A stretch of DNA of 64,000 nt from Neisseria sp. Marseille-Q5346 (GTDB taxonomy: Bacteria; Pseudomonadota; Gammaproteobacteria; Burkholderiales; Neisseriaceae), in assembly GCF_946902045.1 (NCBI RefSeq), contig NZ_OX336253.1, positions 1,488,001-1,552,000 on the forward strand, written 5' to 3'. The position numbers and the translations under genes are program-made. The first letter of the stretch is position 1, and each line of letters begins with the position of its first letter. The notes beneath the pieces were generated by a model. It saw only the letters and a program-made list of their open reading frames with translations. It was not told the origin of the DNA and searched no databases. This document shows, in pieces, positions 8,746-18,023 of this stretch.

Positions 8746-9813
8746 TTATTTTCCGGTGCCTAAACGTTCCAAACGGTAGCTACCGTTCAATACGTTTTGC
8801 CACCAGGTTTTGTTGTCCAAATACCATTGCACTGTTTTGCGGATGCCGGATTCAAATGTTTCCTGCGGTTTCCAGCCCAGCTCCCTGCCAATTTTGGCGG
8901 CGTCGATGGCGTAGCGCACGTCATGGCCGGGGCGGTCTTGTACGAAAGTAATCAAATCTTCATAACGCGCCACACCGGCCGGTTTTTCAGGAACAAGCTC
9001 TTCCAGCAGGGCGCAGATGGTTTTGACAACTTCAATATTGGCTTTTTCATTGTGGCCGCCGATATTGTAGGTCTCGCCGACAACACCCTCGGTAACAACC
9101 TGATACAGCGCGCGCGCGTGGTCTTCGACAAACAGCCAGTCGCGAATTTGCATTCCGTCGCCGTAAACAGGCAACGGTTTGCCGTCGAGCGCGTTCAGAA
9201 TTATCAAAGGAATGAGTTTTTCCGGGAAGTGGTAAGGTCCGTAGTTGTTGGAGCAGTTGGTTACGATGGTCGGCAAGCCGTAAGTACGCAGCCATGCGCG
9301 GACGAGGTGGTCGCTGGACGCTTTAGAAGCAGAGTAGGGGCTGGACGGCGCGTAGGGCGTGGTTTCGGTAAACAAATCGTCCGTGCCATGCAAATCGCCA
9401 TAGACTTCGTCGGTGGAAATATGGTGGAAGCGGAAGGCTTCGCGCTTTTCAGACGGCATTTGTTGCCAGTAGGCGCGTGCCGCTTCAAGCAGATTGAATG
9501 TGCCGACGATATTGGTTTGGATAAACTCGCCTGCCGAATCGATAGAGCGGTCTACATGACTTTCCGCAGCCAAGTGCATCACGGCATCAGGCTGGTGTTG
9601 TGCGAATACGCGGTCGAGTTCTGTGCGGTCGCAAATATCCACTTGCTCAAAAGCATAGCGAGGATTATTGGCTACCTCGGTCAAAGATTCCAAATTGCCG
9701 GCATAAGTCAGCTTATCGACATTGACGACAGAGTCTTGGGTGTTTTGGATAATATGACGGACAACGGCAGAACCGATAAAGCCCGCGCCGCCGGTAACAA
9801 GGATTTTTTTCAT
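8746..9813 (-). CDS. rfbB: dTDP-glucose 4,6-dehydratase
   Basis: Converts dTDP-glucose to dTDP-4-keto-6-deoxyglucose using bound NAD. The 355-residue protein is an extended short-chain dehydrogenase: the Rossmann glycine motif GGAGFIGS is at residues 8-15, the dehydratase signature [11 protein letters not shown] is near residue 130, and the catalytic YxxxK is YSASK. It is the second gene of the galE-rfbBAC unit. The product can feed rhamnose or other 6-deoxysugar pathways, but no terminal reductase or transaminase is present in this window. Confidence 0.95.
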   Translation of the reverse strand: MKKILVTGGAGFIGSAVVRHIIQNTQDSVVNVDKLTYAGNLESLTEVANNPRYAFEQVDICDRTELDRVFAQHQPDAVMHLAAESHVDRSIDSAGEFIQTNIVGTFNLLEAARAYWQQMPSEKREAFRFHHISTDEVYGDLHGTDDLFTETTPYAPSSPYSASKASSDHLVRAWLRTYGLPTIVTNCSNNYGPYHFPEKLIPLIILNALDGKPLPVYGDGMQIRDWLFVEDHARALYQVVTEGVVGETYNIGGHNEKANIEVVKTICALLEELVPEKPAGVARYEDLITFVQDRPGHDVRYAIDAAKIGRELGWKPQETFESGIRKTVQWYLDNKTWWQNVLNGSYRLERLGTGK

Positions 9814-9883
9814 AAATTTCAGAGGATAGCCAAAAAAATATAAACGGATTATAGCAGACAGAAAGTGTGTTTTTCAGATAAAG

Positions 9884-9916
9884 AGGCCGTCTGAAAACAT
9901 CTCTTTCAGACGGCCT
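9884..9916 (-). terminator. Inverted DUS pair after galE
   Basis: AGGCCGTCTGAAAA and TTTCAGACGGCCT form a hairpin with a short loop just past the galE stop, upstream of rfbB. It is an uptake signal and a possible terminator. Confidence 0.5.
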
Positions 9917-9929
9917 GTATCAGGTCAAC

Positions 9930-10946
9930 TTAATCGTCGTAGCCATTTGGGTTGTTGCTGACCCAACGCCATGAGTCTTCCATCATCTGCGCCAAATCAC
10001 GCTTGGTTTCCCAACCGGTCTGCGCTTTGGTGTAGGCAGGGTCGGCGTAGAAACAGGCCAAATCGCCATCGCGACGCGGTTTGATTTGAAACGGAATAGT
10101 CAAGCCGGAGGCTGCCTCAAAGGCACGGATGATTTCCAATACCGAATAAGCACGTCCCGAACCCAAATTAAACAGGTGTACGCCCGAAACATCACTTTTC
10201 GCCTGCATTGCCGCCACATGGCCTTCCGCCAAATCCATCACATGGATATAGTCGCGCATACCCGTACCATCGGGAGTAGGGTAGTCGTCGCCGAAAACCG
10301 ACAATTGCGGCAGCTTGCCTGAAGCCACTTGGCAGATATAAGGCAGCAGATTGTTTGGTATACCGTTTGGCTGCTCGCCGATCAAACCGCTTTCATGCGC
10401 GCCAATAGGGTTGAAATAGCGCAACAAAATTACGCTCCAACGCGGATCGGCCTTTTGGATATCCGTCAAAATGCGCTCCACCATAGACTTCGACGTGCCG
10501 TAAGGGCTGGTCGTATCTCCCGGTTGCATATCTTCCGTATAAGGCACTTTGCCCGGATCGCCGTAAACCGTAGCTGATGAGCTGAACACAATCTTAAATA
10601 CACCGGCACGCGCCATTTCTTCAGCCAAAACCAAGCTGCCCGACACATTGTTGTCATAGTATTTCATTGGCTCGGCCACGCTTTCACCGACTGCCTTCAA
10701 GCCGGCAAAATGAATGACGGCATCAATATCGTGTTCTGTAAAGATTTGACGCAACACTTCACGATCACGGATATCCCCTTGGTAAAAAGGCACAGACTTA
10801 CCGGTAATCTTTTCCAAGCGCGGGAGGATGTTGGCAGACGAATTGCATAAATTGTCCAAAATCACGGCATTAAAGCCTGATTTCAGCAGGGAAACAACGG
10901 TATGGGAACCGATGAAGCCAGTACCGCCGGTGATAAGAATAGTCAT
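9930..10946 (-). CDS. galE: UDP-glucose 4-epimerase
   Basis: Interconverts UDP-glucose and UDP-galactose (in some bacteria also the N-acetyl forms) and supplies galactose donors for lipooligosaccharide and surface glycans. The 338-residue protein shows the NAD motif [10 protein letters not shown] at residues 7-16, the [11 protein letters not shown] stretch, and the catalytic YGTSK. The ATG has an AAGGAAA ribosome binding site a few bases upstream. It leads the minus-strand region D unit and is divergent from the ACP cassette, with a 221-base shared promoter region between them. Confidence 0.95.
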   Translation of the reverse strand: MTILITGGTGFIGSHTVVSLLKSGFNAVILDNLCNSSANILPRLEKITGKSVPFYQGDIRDREVLRQIFTEHDIDAVIHFAGLKAVGESVAEPMKYYDNNVSGSLVLAEEMARAGVFKIVFSSSATVYGDPGKVPYTEDMQPGDTTSPYGTSKSMVERILTDIQKADPRWSVILLRYFNPIGAHESGLIGEQPNGIPNNLLPYICQVASGKLPQLSVFGDDYPTPDGTGMRDYIHVMDLAEGHVAAMQAKSDVSGVHLFNLGSGRAYSVLEIIRAFEAASGLTIPFQIKPRRDGDLACFYADPAYTKAQTGWETKRDLAQMMEDSWRWVSNNPNGYDD

Positions 10947-11167
10947 TGGTTTTCCTTAATTAAAATTGTGTTTGGAAGTCGTGAAACCGGTTGGCTGAAA
11001 ATACAAACGCTTTCAGATGACCTGGTGTAAGTGTTGTCAAAGAGGGATTGCTTCATTTGTATATTGTATATTTAGTTACCTGAAAAGTAAAAAAATATGG
11101 GATAATCACAGTGTTATGCACAGGGTGCAAAGCGTTATCATTTCAATTTTAATAAAAGGATCTTACC
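10947..11167. promoter_or_regulatory. Divergent promoter region between galE and the ACP cassette
   Basis: This 221-base AT-rich gap must hold promoters for galE (minus) and the ACP gene (plus). For the plus strand, GATAAT at 11101-11106 is a plausible -10 box, but no good -35 box is found at normal spacing. No clear operator repeat was seen. Confidence 0.35.
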
Positions 11168-11398
11168 ATGTCAGTATCTAATGAAGTTTTGGCGTTGATT
11201 TCACAAGTTGCACAAAAACAAGTGTCAGCAAATGAAGAATTGTTGTCTACGGGACTTATTGATTCTGTGAGCGCAATGGATTTGGTTATGGCCATCAAAC
11301 AAAAATTTGATGTTGATTTGCCGTTTGAGCAACTGGTTGATATTTTGGCAAACTCTGCCAATATTATTCAATATGTTGAGAATAATTATAAAGGCTAA
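11168..11398 (+). CDS. Acyl/peptidyl carrier protein of capsule-linked cassette
   Basis: A 76-residue carrier protein. The phosphopantetheine attachment site is Ser33 in the motif STGLIDSVSAMDLV, the DSV variant of the usual DSL, in the expected place at the start of helix II. The rest is a short acidic helical bundle like ACP or DltC. It would hold an activated acyl or aminoacyl group as a thioester, made by the adenylating enzyme that begins 2 bases after its stop. AAAAGGA about 8 bases before the ATG serves as ribosome binding site. It is not the housekeeping AcpP, which has the DSL motif and sits with fab genes. Its place inside a capsule locus suggests glycan modification, which is inference. 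Confidence 0.85.
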   Translation: MSVSNEVLALISQVAQKQVSANEELLSTGLIDSVSAMDLVMAIKQKFDVDLPFEQLVDILANSANIIQYVENNYKG

Positions 11399-11400
11399 TC

Positions 11401-12840
11401 ATGAAACAATTAAATGAGTTCCAAAATCTTGATGATTTTTTGGAATACCGTTTCAACCAAACTTCGGGAAAAGCGTTAGTTAATGATACTCAGGAATGTT
11501 CTTGGGAAGAGTTGCGTGTAAAAATAGCCACATTTATCAAGGCTTACAAAAGCATAGCAGATATTACCAAAAACATTCCTCTGGTGTTGCACGGCCATAA
11601 AGAAATTGATTTTGCAGTGGCAATTTATGCCTGCTTATTAAACAAAATCCCTTTTATTCCGGTGGATAGTATTTATCCTGAAAGCCGTCTGAACAATATC
11701 TGCCAACTGTCGAAAGCACGCTTTGTATACCGTTCGGCAACGCAAACTTTTGAAAAGCAGACTGACGAAGAAGTAGAGCTGGCTGAAAAAGATTTGGCTT
11801 ACATCATGTTTACTTCAGGAACAACCGGCGCACCTAAGGGTGTGCAAATCGGTCGTGAAGCCGTGTTTAACCTGATGAAATGGATGAAAGAGCAGCTTAA
11901 TTTAGCCGCACCTAATGTATTCATGAATCAGGCTCCGTTTGCGTTTGATTTGTCAATGTACGAAATCTTTGGCAACTTGGCTTACGGTGGTTGCATTGTC
12001 ATGAACAGTCGTGATGCTATTTCTAATCCTGCCACCTGGATTGATTTTTTGGCCAAACAACAAATTACTACTTGGGTTTCCACGCCTTCTTTTGCCATGC
12101 AGCAGCTGCTTAACCCTAAATGCAGTCAGGCTACTTTACCGAGTTTGAAAGAATTTTTGTTCTGTGGCGAAAAACTTGGCAAACCAGTAGTAAATATGAT
12201 TTTTCAAAAATTTCCCGGTGTCCGCGTTATCAATACCTATGGTCCGACTGAAGCTACTGTAGCAACAACTTACGTTGATATTACATCTGATATGCTGGCG
12301 GCAGAAGAAGAGTTGCCTGTAGGCGTTGCCGTGCTTAATTCCAAATTAGAGATTGTTGACGAAGAGATTTGGATTAGTGGCAATCATGTGATGCGTGGCT
12401 ATCTGAACAACGAAACTGAAAATGCCAAACGCTTAGTAGTACACAGTGCAGATAACCGCACTTATAAAACAGGTGACTACGGTTTTGAAAGAAATGGATT
12501 GTTCTATGTACAAGGCCGTAAAGACGAGCAGATTAAGCTCAATGGCTACCGTATCGAACTTTCAGAAATTGAAGAAAAAATCCTTAACCTTAAGGAATTT
12601 GCCTTTGATAATGTGGCAGTAGTGGCTTTGAAACGCAACACAGGCGCAGTATTGCGTTTGGTGTGTTTCTATACAGCCAAGCAAAGTGCCGATACTCAGG
12701 CGATCAAAGACGCATTAGTACAAAATTTACCGTCTTACATGATGCCGTCTGAATTTATTTACATTGATGAAATTCCAGTCAGCACCAACCACAAAACCGA
12801 CAAAAAAGCATTGTTGGAAAAATATCAGCGAGGTTTATAA
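11401..12840 (+). CDS. DltA-like amino acid/acyl adenylating ligase
   Basis: A 479-residue stand-alone adenylation domain of the ANL superfamily, similar in size to D-alanine-carrier ligase DltA. Core motifs are present and intact: A3 YIMFTSGTTGAPKGV (about residue 132), A5 NTYGPTEATVATTY, A7 YKTGDYG, A8 GRKDEQIKLNGYRIELSEIE, and the C-terminal catalytic lysine region STNHKTDKKALL. It should activate a carboxylic acid with ATP and load it on the preceding carrier protein, 2 bases away. The substrate cannot be read with confidence. It lacks condensation or thioesterase domains. It is AT-rich compared with the housekeeping genes, so acquisition by transfer is likely. Confidence 0.85.
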   Translation: MKQLNEFQNLDDFLEYRFNQTSGKALVNDTQECSWEELRVKIATFIKAYKSIADITKNIPLVLHGHKEIDFAVAIYACLLNKIPFIPVDSIYPESRLNNICQLSKARFVYRSATQTFEKQTDEEVELAEKDLAYIMFTSGTTGAPKGVQIGREAVFNLMKWMKEQLNLAAPNVFMNQAPFAFDLSMYEIFGNLAYGGCIVMNSRDAISNPATWIDFLAKQQITTWVSTPSFAMQQLLNPKCSQATLPSLKEFLFCGEKLGKPVVNMIFQKFPGVRVINTYGPTEATVATTYVDITSDMLAAEEELPVGVAVLNSKLEIVDEEIWISGNHVMRGYLNNETENAKRLVVHSADNRTYKTGDYGFERNGLFYVQGRKDEQIKLNGYRIELSEIEEKILNLKEFAFDNVAVVALKRNTGAVLRLVCFYTAKQSADTQAIKDALVQNLPSYMMPSEFIYIDEIPVSTNHKTDKKALLEKYQRGL

Positions 12841-12842
12841 AA

Positions 12843-14216
12843 ATGGATTTATATCAAATTCAGAAAAATATCTTACAAAAAACCAAGATTAATCCTCAAA
12901 AGGTTAACGCTTGGATTTATGAAGATCAAAGTATAGTGTTCGATTTTCTGTTGAATGACTATTTTGTCAGCATCAGCTATTCGACATCAGGACAATCTTT
13001 TAACTTTATTGAGCGTAATAAGAGCAAGGTTTCTAAAATTTCTATTTTTCCAAAATTTCTGAAATATATTTCAGAAATTTATGGAAGTTACCCGCAATCG
13101 GTTAATCAGGAAAAGACAGTATTGTCTTTTAAATTTGCTGAAGCTGATTGGGTAAAAATTGAGGATAAATTTAGTGAGATTTTAGAAGTTACTTCCATTT
13201 ATCTTGGCAGCGAACTGTGCTACATCCTGAATGTTGAAAAAAATAAAGGCATTAATTTAGCCGAGTATTTGGATAAGCCGGAAGTTGAATACATTGGTGT
13301 CAAAGGCGACAGTAATGAGTTTTTCCTAACCTATGCTCGGAAACATGGTTTAAGTAATTATGTTTATGAGCTAAATAATAAAGGTTTTTTAGCTGTTGAA
13401 CACAAAATGGGTGTAAGTGTGTTCCGTCGTGTGAACAAGCACAGCTATAAAGATCTTTTAGCCTATTTCTCAGACTCTTTCCATGAGTTGGAAAATGTAC
13501 TTTATACTGTTGAAGCACCTAAATCTATTAACGCTAATAAGAAGAACTTATTAATATTATTTTCATATACGCATAAAAATAATGAAAATATGCTAGATAG
13601 GTATTATAGTCATCCATTTCCATTTATTGCTAACAATATTATGCCTAATACCTATATTATCCGTGTAACTGATATAGCAGGTGCATTTGGTAGTCATGGT
13701 TTAAATACTAAGTTTGATGAAAATATTGAAGATAATATTCAGCGGTTTATCAAGAGTCTAATGAATATTTATGGAATAGAAAAGGAAAATGTAATACTCT
13801 CAGGATTCTCTTCAGGAGGTACTAGTGCTATCTATCATGGATTGATTGGTGGGTATAAAACTTTTGCTATTGATCCTTTTTTAGGTAATCATAATAATTA
13901 CTATAATGGGAAGGATCCTGTGTATTTATATTCAATCCGCAAACCGATTATGGAAACATTTAAAGAACTACCTACCAAAATCAATCATAATTTTGAGAAT
14001 CAAGTGGTTATCTCCTCTGCTAAGGTTTCTGAGTTTTATCAAGATATTAAAGAATTTAAACGATCTTTGCCTGCAATCGTATTATATGAATTTGATTTTG
14101 AGAAGATCCAGAAACATACTGATTTCCCAAGTAATGCTTCATTTTTAATACATACCATTATTAATAATTTGCTGTTGGACATCCATATCACTGATTCGGA
14201 CATTAATCTGAATTAA
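12843..14216 (+). CDS. Alpha/beta-hydrolase-like protein, candidate acyl transferase of the cassette
   Basis: A 457-residue protein starting 2 bases after the ligase gene, so it is translationally coupled. The C-terminal half looks like an alpha/beta hydrolase: a beta strand NLLILFSYTH, then the nucleophile elbow ILSGFSSGGTSAIYHGL (GxSxGG, serine near residue 325), and a late HTD that could supply the histidine. This recalls the Asp2-type acyltransferase fold and the XcbB/CpsF capsule family, but I cannot confirm either. The N-terminal half is of unknown fold. There is no signal peptide or membrane helix, so it should act in the cytoplasm. It may take the acyl group from the carrier and pass it to the capsule chain, or release it. 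Confidence 0.6.
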   Translation: MDLYQIQKNILQKTKINPQKVNAWIYEDQSIVFDFLLNDYFVSISYSTSGQSFNFIERNKSKVSKISIFPKFLKYISEIYGSYPQSVNQEKTVLSFKFAEADWVKIEDKFSEILEVTSIYLGSELCYILNVEKNKGINLAEYLDKPEVEYIGVKGDSNEFFLTYARKHGLSNYVYELNNKGFLAVEHKMGVSVFRRVNKHSYKDLLAYFSDSFHELENVLYTVEAPKSINANKKNLLILFSYTHKNNENMLDRYYSHPFPFIANNIMPNTYIIRVTDIAGAFGSHGLNTKFDENIEDNIQRFIKSLMNIYGIEKENVILSGFSSGGTSAIYHGLIGGYKTFAIDPFLGNHNNYYNGKDPVYLYSIRKPIMETFKELPTKINHNFENQVVISSAKVSEFYQDIKEFKRSLPAIVLYEFDFEKIQKHTDFPSNASFLIHTIINNLLLDIHITDSDINLN

Positions 14217-14260
14217 AATATGAAGTAGATATATGGTAGCTTGATTAGTGTATTAACAGT

Positions 14261-14302
14261 AAAGGCCGTCTGAAAACATAAAAGTTTTCAGGTGGCTTTT
14301 TT
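14261..14302 (+). terminator. Hairpin between convergent capsule genes, with a degenerate DUS arm
   Basis: AAAGGCCGTCTGAAAAC pairs with GTTTTCAGGTGGCTTTTTT. The right arm differs from DUS at three bases, partly G-U compatible, and ends in a T tract on the plus strand. It ends the ACP cassette and may also serve the minus-strand gene. Confidence 0.65.
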
Positions 14303-14316
14303 AAGATAACACAAAA

Positions 14317-17300
14317 TTACTTTAAACAAGCCAATTGTTTTTTCAGACATTTAGCCTGCAATACTTTGTCATCTTTAGCTTCAGCTATTTCGGCTGCCAG
14401 TTTCCAATATGCTGCTGTGTCTTGTAGAGAGAGGCTGTCAAAATAACGTTGTGCTGCCTGATGGTTTTTCAGACGGCATAAAGCAGTTGTATAAAGATAC
14501 ATTGTTTCCGGTGAGGTTTGTGCAAAATCAGCCAATATTTTGGTGACAGACTCCCAATCTTGGTTTTGGGCAAGTTTTTCAGCTTCATACAAGGCCAAAG
14601 ACGGATTCTCAGGATATTTTTGGCGCAGTTGAGCCAATAGATATCCTTCGCCGTCAGTGTTGCCGGTAGCGTACATTTTTTTCAGATAATCGACTGTTAA
14701 ATCTTCAGGAATTAAGAGTAGGTTTTCTTCAAAGGCACGGTTAAGCTGGGTAAATAATTTTTCAGAGTCACCACGTAATTTTGCAAGTCTTGCAATGGCA
14801 ATACGACAACTTGGGTCGTTTTTTGTGTGCTTTTCAAAAGCAACCAAATACTGATGCGCGCCTTGTAAGTTGCCAAGTTTCATGCAGAGGTAAGAAGCCC
14901 ACAGCTCGGGTTTTAGATAGCCTTTTTGGCGATCATCCAAGCTATCAATATACATTCTCAGTAAAGCCAATGCTACAAAATAATTCTGCTCCGATAACTT
15001 TTGTGCTACGGTCAACAAAGGTTGATATGAGTCGGGTAAGTCTGTACCTATCCGGGCAAACAGTTTTTCATACGGCCTTTTTGCTTGGTGAAATGAGGAT
15101 GCAAGCAATGAGATAAGTAAATCATTTTGCGTTCCTATATGCTTGTTTTCAGCAAAAAATTCCGCCCCTTTAACAGCATTACCGATATATAAGTCCATTT
15201 TCGCATGCCAGTAACCTGCGGTATCGGGATAATCAGGTAACAGGTTTTGCAAAGTATCAAACTGTTTGCTCTCAAATAAAGCGTTCAGATAACGATGGCG
15301 ATAATCAGCTGTTTCTTCCGCATTCAGACGGCCTGTATCAAGCAGAGTTTGGATACGGGTTGCTGCCAAGTCCCATACTTGATGATTCTCTGCTTGCTCA
15401 ATCATATTGATTAAAATCGGCAGATTGTCAGCGGTTTCGGCATGGTCAAGAGCAGTAATAGCTTGATACACGCGTTCGCAGTTGCCACCTTCCTGAAAGG
15501 GGAAAGTATCGCGGATGCGAGCAAGATATTCGGGTTTGGCATGTCCTGATTTTAAAATGCTTTCTAATTCAGCCAGCGTTTCATGCTGATTGATGGTAAT
15601 AGGGCCAAATCCGTCAGTTTCGTAAGAAAAATAGCCTTTTTGATAGGTGTGCGTACCTGAAAAGAAGGCTTCTTTATCAAATTGATAGTAAATAATTGCC
15701 TTATTCAGATAGGCCATGTCGAATGCTACTGATGAGTAGTCAGTAATCAATACGGCGCAACGTCCGAAAAGATACTGAATACTTTCAGTTTCACGCAGTC
15801 CACTCCAGATTTTTATATAGGTAGGGACATTCATTACTTCCAAATAGGGCTCGATATTTGGGTGTGGTGCAAAAATTACTTCGTAGCCGTAGGTTTCTGC
15901 CATTTCCTTCAGGCGCTGGTCGTGAAGCAGGGCCTGCCAGTAACGGGCATAGTCAGTTTCCATAAAAGCACTGTTGAGCGTACGAGTATTGCTACCTGTA
16001 CCGATATTTTGACCGACAATGTTATTGCGCCAAGTTGGCATAATCAGGATCTTGCGACTGTCGGGCTTATTTTTTGATAGTAAGGAGTCGTAGCGTGGAA
16101 ATCCAGTTAGTGCTACTTCTTTTTCGGTCAGTTTGTAGGTATTGAAATCAGCCTTAATCGAGTGACTTTCTGGCTCAGTGGTGGTGATGAAACAGTGTAG
16201 GTTTTGTTTGCTATTTGTCCATGCGGAAAGATTGTCTTTAGTTACTCCGTGCTGGAGAAAGACAAATTTTTTGCTGTGTTCGTATAAATCCCCAAAATAA
16301 TTGTTAATGTGTTTTTCTAAGTGGCTGGAAATGATTTTTTCAGCTTTACGTAAACGTCGTTTATATTCGCTACCACCAAATTCTATAAGATTGAAGCCTT
16401 CCTGTTTGAGACGGTTCCAGTCTGGGGCAGTTCTGTTGAGTACGAAATAGCAAGTTTGTTCGGGGTGGTTCTGCATCATATAACGATAGAAATGCTCGGC
16501 ATTATCATCGGCTTTGGTTTCCCTGTCCATCAAGAGCCAGCTGCCATCTGAAAGGTATTTCTCAGATGGTGTAAATAAACCAGTAAGTTCATTTAATGAG
16601 ATACCGCGCATAAAGGTTTTACCTTTAATCGAAATCCGCATTGCTTTTTTGTTGAGTAGGATATTAATTTTGGCGTTGTCTGAAACGTCACCATAGGGAA
16701 CCCACAAACGTTTTTCGTAAACAAATAATTGTTCATTTAGCTTATTGACCACGTTTTTTGCATAGGCGGGGACAAGATCACGCCCATCAGCCTGTACAGA
16801 ATATGGCTGGTCGAAATAGGTAAAATAGCTGATAAGAAACTGCTTGCGTTCACGATCAATGTTTTCAATATAGGCGATTTGGAATGGTGGATCGCTCTGT
16901 TTGAACATTCCAAGCATACCAACCTTATGGAATAGCCATACTCCTGCTAAGCCAAATTCCATAATATTTTTTTCATCAATATAATTGAAAACCTGCTGCA
17001 TTAGATCATAAAAATGTGATTTTTGTTTGGCATTCAGCAAATCTAGACGCTCAGGTCTATTAAGCAATTGTTGGATATACCATGCCATATCGTATAATGC
17101 GGTTTTTTGTATTGAAGATGGTACATGCCCTAAGCGGTTTTTATAGTTTTGGAGCATAGGCAAGAAGCCATACTCAAAAACATTAGAAAACTTTTCCACT
17201 TTTTGCCAAGAAGTATCTAAAGTGGATGTGCCGCTTTCACGTTTGCGATAGAAGTAGACAGCATCTTTATCAAACACAGCTTTTGCGTTCTGTAAATCTA

Positions 17301-18006
17301 ATAAATAGTCTGCAATAAATTTGCCATCTTCGAAGTTTGGCTTGACATTGTGGTCAAACATCAAGTTTTGTTTTTTAATATAACTGACTCTGAAAAAGGT
17401 GGAGGCAGCTGACATATTGATAAATTTATCGAGCTTAGCAACATCAATAACATGGGTTTTGTCAAAACGGAATCTTAAAGGATGGCTGTCATTAATAGCA
17501 TTTTGATTTTCAAGGAAAAACTTCATATTAGTAGCTACGGTTACTGCCGACGGATGTTGGCTAATCTGGGTATCTACTGATTTGAAGTAGTCGGGGTGAA
17601 GATAATCGTCAGGGTCAGTAAATACTACCCATTCAGTTTGTGTATGTTGCAACCCCAAATTACGTGCCGAGGCCTGACCACCGTTTTCTTTGTAAAAATA
17701 ATGGATATTTTTTGGAAACTTGGTTTGCCATCGTTTGATGATTTCTGCCGAATGGTCGGTTGATCCATCATCTACTAGAATAATTTGAATGTGTTTTTTG
17801 AAGTTTAAGCTTTGTTTGACGATACTGTCAAAATAGTCATCAAGGTATTTTTCGACGTTATAAACTGCCGAAACAATTGTAAATTGGTTGCTACCTTCGT
17901 ATTTTAAGGGAAGGTATTTTTTGAGTTTCATTACACGTTTGGCATACATGTCGCGAAAAAAGAGTTTAGGGTCTCGTAAGAGCTTCCGAAATTTTTTATT
18001 GTTCAT
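14317..18006 (-). CDS. Large capsule polymerase: GT2 plus TagF-like glycerophosphotransferase plus TPR tail
   Basis: A 1229-residue, three-part protein. Residues 1-30 carry the basic motif KFRKLLRDPKLFFRD shared by capsule transferases in this locus. Residues about 40-330 are a GT2 glycosyltransferase: FTIVSAVYNVEKYLDDYF, VDDGSTD (near 78) and DPDDY (near 130). Residues about 480-870 resemble CDP-glycerol glycerophosphotransferases (TagF/TagB): LQHGVTKDNLSAW (near 585), IMPTWRNN, and ITDYSSVAFDMAYLNKAIIY (near 755). The remainder is helical and TPR-like. Enzymes of this build make capsules with glycerol-phosphate in the backbone, as in meningococcal serogroups H and Z, but no CDP-glycerol synthase gene is in this window. 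It is AT-rich and follows the Stealth remnant on the same strand. Confidence 0.8.
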   Translation of the reverse strand: MNNKKFRKLLRDPKLFFRDMYAKRVMKLKKYLPLKYEGSNQFTIVSAVYNVEKYLDDYFDSIVKQSLNFKKHIQIILVDDGSTDHSAEIIKRWQTKFPKNIHYFYKENGGQASARNLGLQHTQTEWVVFTDPDDYLHPDYFKSVDTQISQHPSAVTVATNMKFFLENQNAINDSHPLRFRFDKTHVIDVAKLDKFINMSAASTFFRVSYIKKQNLMFDHNVKPNFEDGKFIADYLLDLQNAKAVFDKDAVYFYRKRESGTSTLDTSWQKVEKFSNVFEYGFLPMLQNYKNRLGHVPSSIQKTALYDMAWYIQQLLNRPERLDLLNAKQKSHFYDLMQQVFNYIDEKNIMEFGLAGVWLFHKVGMLGMFKQSDPPFQIAYIENIDRERKQFLISYFTYFDQPYSVQADGRDLVPAYAKNVVNKLNEQLFVYEKRLWVPYGDVSDNAKINILLNKKAMRISIKGKTFMRGISLNELTGLFTPSEKYLSDGSWLLMDRETKADDNAEHFYRYMMQNHPEQTCYFVLNRTAPDWNRLKQEGFNLIEFGGSEYKRRLRKAEKIISSHLEKHINNYFGDLYEHSKKFVFLQHGVTKDNLSAWTNSKQNLHCFITTTEPESHSIKADFNTYKLTEKEVALTGFPRYDSLLSKNKPDSRKILIMPTWRNNIVGQNIGTGSNTRTLNSAFMETDYARYWQALLHDQRLKEMAETYGYEVIFAPHPNIEPYLEVMNVPTYIKIWSGLRETESIQYLFGRCAVLITDYSSVAFDMAYLNKAIIYYQFDKEAFFSGTHTYQKGYFSYETDGFGPITINQHETLAELESILKSGHAKPEYLARIRDTFPFQEGGNCERVYQAITALDHAETADNLPILINMIEQAENHQVWDLAATRIQTLLDTGRLNAEETADYRHRYLNALFESKQFDTLQNLLPDYPDTAGYWHAKMDLYIGNAVKGAEFFAENKHIGTQNDLLISLLASSFHQAKRPYEKLFARIGTDLPDSYQPLLTVAQKLSEQNYFVALALLRMYIDSLDDRQKGYLKPELWASYLCMKLGNLQGAHQYLVAFEKHTKNDPSCRIAIARLAKLRGDSEKLFTQLNRAFEENLLLIPEDLTVDYLKKMYATGNTDGEGYLLAQLRQKYPENPSLALYEAEKLAQNQDWESVTKILADFAQTSPETMYLYTTALCRLKNHQAAQRYFDSLSLQDTAAYWKLAAEIAEAKDDKVLQAKCLKKQLACLK

Positions 18007-18023
18007 TTTTTGACCTTTTATTT

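Noticed and set aside
8797..9843. A 348-codon open frame opposite rfbB
   Set aside because: Long only because of codon bias in rfbB; it has no recognisable domain and ends against the rfbB promoter side.
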